Shown here: positions 5,354 to 7,073 of the stretch, one piece after another
Position numbering within the stretch: the first letter of the stretch is position 1
How the letters are laid out: each line of letters starts with the position of its first letter
Assembly: GCA_004556205.1 (NCBI GenBank)
Contig: SFIL01000048.1
Coordinates: forward strand, 1 to 7,073
DNA from: Clostridiales bacterium
Lineage (GTDB): Bacteria; Bacillota; Clostridia; Oscillospirales; Oscillospiraceae
Direction: 5' to 3'
Length of the DNA stretch: 7,073 bases
The notes under the pieces: generated by a model
What the model was told of the DNA's origin: nothing
The model's database searches: none
Seen by the model: the letters and a program-made list of their open reading frames with translations, nothing else
Made by a program: the position numbers and the translations under genes

Positions 5354-5433
5354 ATAGAACCACCCACTGTCTACAAGCTTGTTCGTCTGTACCATCTGCC
5401 GCTTCGCGGTTCGGCGGGGCCATATCCTAAGCC

Positions 5434-6294
5434 CTACTTTTTGCATATCGCAATGCGTTCGCCGATTTTTACCTTTGTCTCGATACCTTGTGCGGAATAA
5501 TGCAATATATCGGCATCGACGGTGACGGCGTCCTTTTTCAGCAGGAGGATTACCGTGGAGCCGCCGTATTCAAAATAACCCTTTTCCTGCAATTTTGCAA
5601 CGCTTCCCGCCGCTTCGCTGTGGTTGCAGATTTTTCCGACCAGCAGCGCACCGACCTCCATTTGCACGACATCACCGAAATGCTCCGTATGCAGGACAGT
5701 ATAGCGGCGGGCGTTTCTTCGGTAAACGCCGAGGGAGCCTGCGATCGGGTTGACGCTGTGCAAAACGCCCTTGATGTGGATCGTTTTTTCCTGCGTCCCT
5801 GCGTCCGGATAGACATAGCGGTGATAATCGTCCGGAGAGAGACGGAAGATCAGACAGATACCGCCCGCATACTCCGCAGCAAGTGCCTCATTTTCCAACA
5901 GCTCCGCAGCGGTATACGGCACGCCCTTGACCGAAAAGACGCGGTTTTCGTCAATGGGAAGCGCAGTCAATTTGGAATCCGCGATGGCAGGCAGTTCGTT
6001 TTCCGCCGTTTGATTGACATAATTTTTTCTCTGCCGCGTGAAGAAGGCATTAAAGTTTGGAAATACCTGCGCGGTGCAGTCATCAAGCGAAATGTTATAT
6101 TGCGCAATGAATTTTTTGACCTTGCTTTGCGAAAGGCGGGACTTCTGCCACGCGGCATAGAGGTTTGAGACAAAGCTTCTGCAAAGGATCGCCTTTGTCA
6201 GCACCCTGCCGACGGGATTCTCATAGGCAAACCGCATCGCTCCCGCGCCGACCTCCGGCGTTTCGATCAGTTCCTTGCGATTCCATACCTGCAT
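5434..6294 (-). CDS. psd: phosphatidylserine decarboxylase proenzyme
   Basis: A 286-residue enzyme that decarboxylates phosphatidylserine to phosphatidylethanolamine at the membrane. It is made as a proenzyme that cleaves itself to create a pyruvoyl cofactor. Motifs in order are FNAFFTR (81-87), IADSKLTALP (104-113, Asp106), FRLSPDDYHRYVYPDAG (150-166, His158), LHSVNPIA (178-185), FGDVVQMEVGALLVG (206-220) and the self-cleavage site GGST (244-247), expected between Gly245 and Ser246. Asp106, His158 and Ser246 match the catalytic triad of the family. The short C-terminal piece from Ser246 becomes the alpha chain. The start at 6294 has AGGAGG at 6308-6303. An in-frame ATG at 6363 lies upstream of the promoter and is rejected. 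No pssA partner is next to it here. Confidence 0.95.
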   Translation of the reverse strand: MQVWNRKELIETPEVGAGAMRFAYENPVGRVLTKAILCRSFVSNLYAAWQKSRLSQSKVKKFIAQYNISLDDCTAQVFPNFNAFFTRQRKNYVNQTAENELPAIADSKLTALPIDENRVFSVKGVPYTAAELLENEALAAEYAGGICLIFRLSPDDYHRYVYPDAGTQEKTIHIKGVLHSVNPIAGSLGVYRRNARRYTVLHTEHFGDVVQMEVGALLVGKICNHSEAAGSVAKLQEKGYFEYGGSTVILLLKKDAVTVDADILHYSAQGIETKVKIGERIAICKK

Positions 6295-6328
6295 GGCAGT
6301 CTCCTCCTCGTTTGTTCGGAATACGATT

Positions 6329-6356
6329 ATTGTAGCAGATTCCGTGAAAATTGCAA
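6329..6356 (-). promoter_or_regulatory. sigma-A promoter of psd
   Basis: TTGCAA (6356 to 6351) and TACAAT (6334 to 6329) lie 16 bases apart on the minus strand, placing the start near 6322 and leaving a short leader of about 28 bases before ATG 6294. The -35 box is only 10 bases beyond the terminator of the preceding gene, so psd begins its own transcription unit. Confidence 0.75.
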
Positions 6357-6365
6357 GTGGCAACC

Positions 6366-6398
6366 AAAAAAGAGAGCCGCCCCGAAGGACGGCTCTCT
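6366..6398 (-). terminator. rho-independent terminator of the surface-protein gene
   Basis: On the minus strand AGAGAGCCGTCC (6398 to 6387) and GGGCGGCTCTCT (6382 to 6371) form a 12-bp stem with one U-G pair and a C(UUCG)G tetraloop, followed by a T6 run (6371 to 6366). It starts 36 bases after the stop codon at 6435 and separates this gene from psd. Confidence 0.95.
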
Positions 6399-6434
6399 GG
6401 ATACTATACGCTTATTTTGGGAATAATTCGCAAA

Positions 6435-7073
6435 TCAGCCCAGCTTGTAGATAGTAATATTCCAGCTATATTCGCCGGTGTTATTGGAGGACTTATACAA
6501 ACGGAACTGGGGGACACCGGCGTTGTTGCGGAAGGAAACGCCTCTGTCGGTCATACCATCCGTGGTGCCCAAAAGGGTGGAGGTGCCGTTTCCGCAAGTA
6601 ATTGCAAAGTCACTTCCCGCAGCAGCAAGCTTTAACTGCGTACCGGAGGTGCCGTATGCCAAGAATTTTCCGTCAGAGGTCTTCAGCGTGTAAACACCGT
6701 CCGCGGAACCCGCAGCGACTTCCCAAACGAGGTCAGCACCATCGGGAAGCACCAAGCCCTTGTCGGATACGGTAACTTCAATGGCATTGATCGCATTGGA
6801 GACAGTTGTATTGTCGTTTGCGGCAGCATAATACTTGCCGTCATGCTCGACCACAATGACGATCTTGTCGCCGGCAGCTACAGCGGTTGCAACGCTGCAA
6901 TCGGTAGCAGCAAGATTCGCCTCGCAGCGGTCGCACACATCGTCGTTGTTATCGTCAATGTGACCCAGAGCTGTAATCTCTTCCGTCTTCGTTGCTCCGC
7001 ACTTCGCGCAGGTGAAGGTCTTCACGCCCGCAGTGGTGCAGGTCGCCTCAGTGGTAACTTCGCCTTCATCCCA
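6435..7073 (-). CDS. C-terminal part of a secreted modular protein (5' end outside window)
   Basis: The frame is open to the right edge. The visible 212 residues begin WDEGEVTTEATC and end ITIYKLG. A GTG at 7025 could be taken for a start but interrupts a continuous module, so the gene is partial. First comes a Cys module (about 1-38) with Cys12, TCAKCG (21-26) and ALGH (35-38), of a kind that usually repeats in tandem in clostridial surface proteins. Then comes an Asp/Asn-rich loop, IDDNNDDVCDRC (39-50), resembling a calcium-binding loop with a CxxC. The last 150 residues are beta-rich, with Gly/Tyr motifs GKYYAA, DGKFLAYGT and LYKSSNNTGEYSWNITIYK, perhaps a beta-trefoil-like carbohydrate-binding or adhesion domain. 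That fold is inferred. There is no LPXTG, SLH domain or C-terminal membrane segment, so any anchor must lie upstream. A terminator follows. Confidence 0.8.
   Translation of the reverse strand, partial: WDEGEVTTEATCTTAGVKTFTCAKCGATKTEEITALGHIDDNNDDVCDRCEANLAATDCSVATAVAAGDKIVIVVEHDGKYYAAANDNTTVSNAINAIEVTVSDKGLVLPDGADLVWEVAAGSADGVYTLKTSDGKFLAYGTSGTQLKLAAAGSDFAITCGNGTSTLLGTTDGMTDRGVSFRNNAGVPQFRLYKSSNNTGEYSWNITIYKLG

Noticed and set aside
5387..5433. A GC-rich hairpin after psd as its terminator
   Set aside because: CCGC/GCGG can pair, but no U-run follows on the minus strand, so an intrinsic terminator is not supported.
5488..6168. A 226-codon plus-strand open frame opposite psd
   Set aside because: It is antisense to a complete phosphatidylserine decarboxylase with all catalytic motifs, and its translation resembles no protein family.
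6295..6363. A longer psd start at 6363 adding 23 residues
   Set aside because: The extra codons cover the predicted -10/-35 promoter and lack a ribosome binding site, while ATG 6294 has AGGAGG at ideal spacing and begins the conserved protein.

Overview
The window looks like a chromosomal housekeeping region of a Gram-positive anaerobe of the class Clostridia, most likely an Oscillospirales/Ruminococcaceae-type gut bacterium. This rests on the CIRCE-controlled groESL operon, strong AGGAGG ribosome binding sites, a tetrahydrofolate riboswitch in front of an ECF-type folT, a clostridial-type phosphatidylserine decarboxylase, a small Cys-rich PF04071-like protein and a secreted protein with Cys-X2-Cys-Gly modules. 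Genes are GC-rich and promoter regions AT-rich. The species cannot be named from the sequence alone.

Layout. Bases 1-299 are AT-rich and hold no gene, apart from a possible leftward promoter at 30-58. A sigma-A promoter with a perfect CIRCE operator (332-358) drives groES (417-701) and groEL (720-2354) rightward, ending at a strong terminator (2369-2406). Everything else is on the minus strand. Bases 2407-2699, between the convergent groEL and folC, are filled with dispersed palindromic repeats. Reading leftward from the right edge: the C-terminal part of a secreted protein (6435-7073, open at the edge) with its own UUCG-loop terminator; psd (5434-6294) with its own promoter; a second copy of the 147-bp repeat; a small Cys-rich protein (4875-5135); then a promoter, THF riboswitch and the overlapping pair folT-folC (4608 to 2741), closed by another UUCG-loop terminator.

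How the genes work together. GroES and GroEL form the chaperonin, under HrcA/CIRCE heat-shock control. FolT (folate uptake, with an ECF energising module encoded elsewhere) and FolC (polyglutamylation, which traps folate in the cell) form a folate-salvage operon whose leader can sense reduced folate. Psd makes phosphatidylethanolamine. The Cys-rich protein and the surface protein have no assigned function.

The most interesting signal is the folT leader. Its anti-Shine-Dalgarno strand can pair with the Shine-Dalgarno, with the 5' strand of the aptamer, or with the aptamer's pseudoknot loop, which suggests a readable translational switch. The second is a modular repeat family: a nested palindrome in two copies, plus a separate hairpin repeat that shares the same short tail. 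I found no phage, CRISPR, defence or biosynthetic system.
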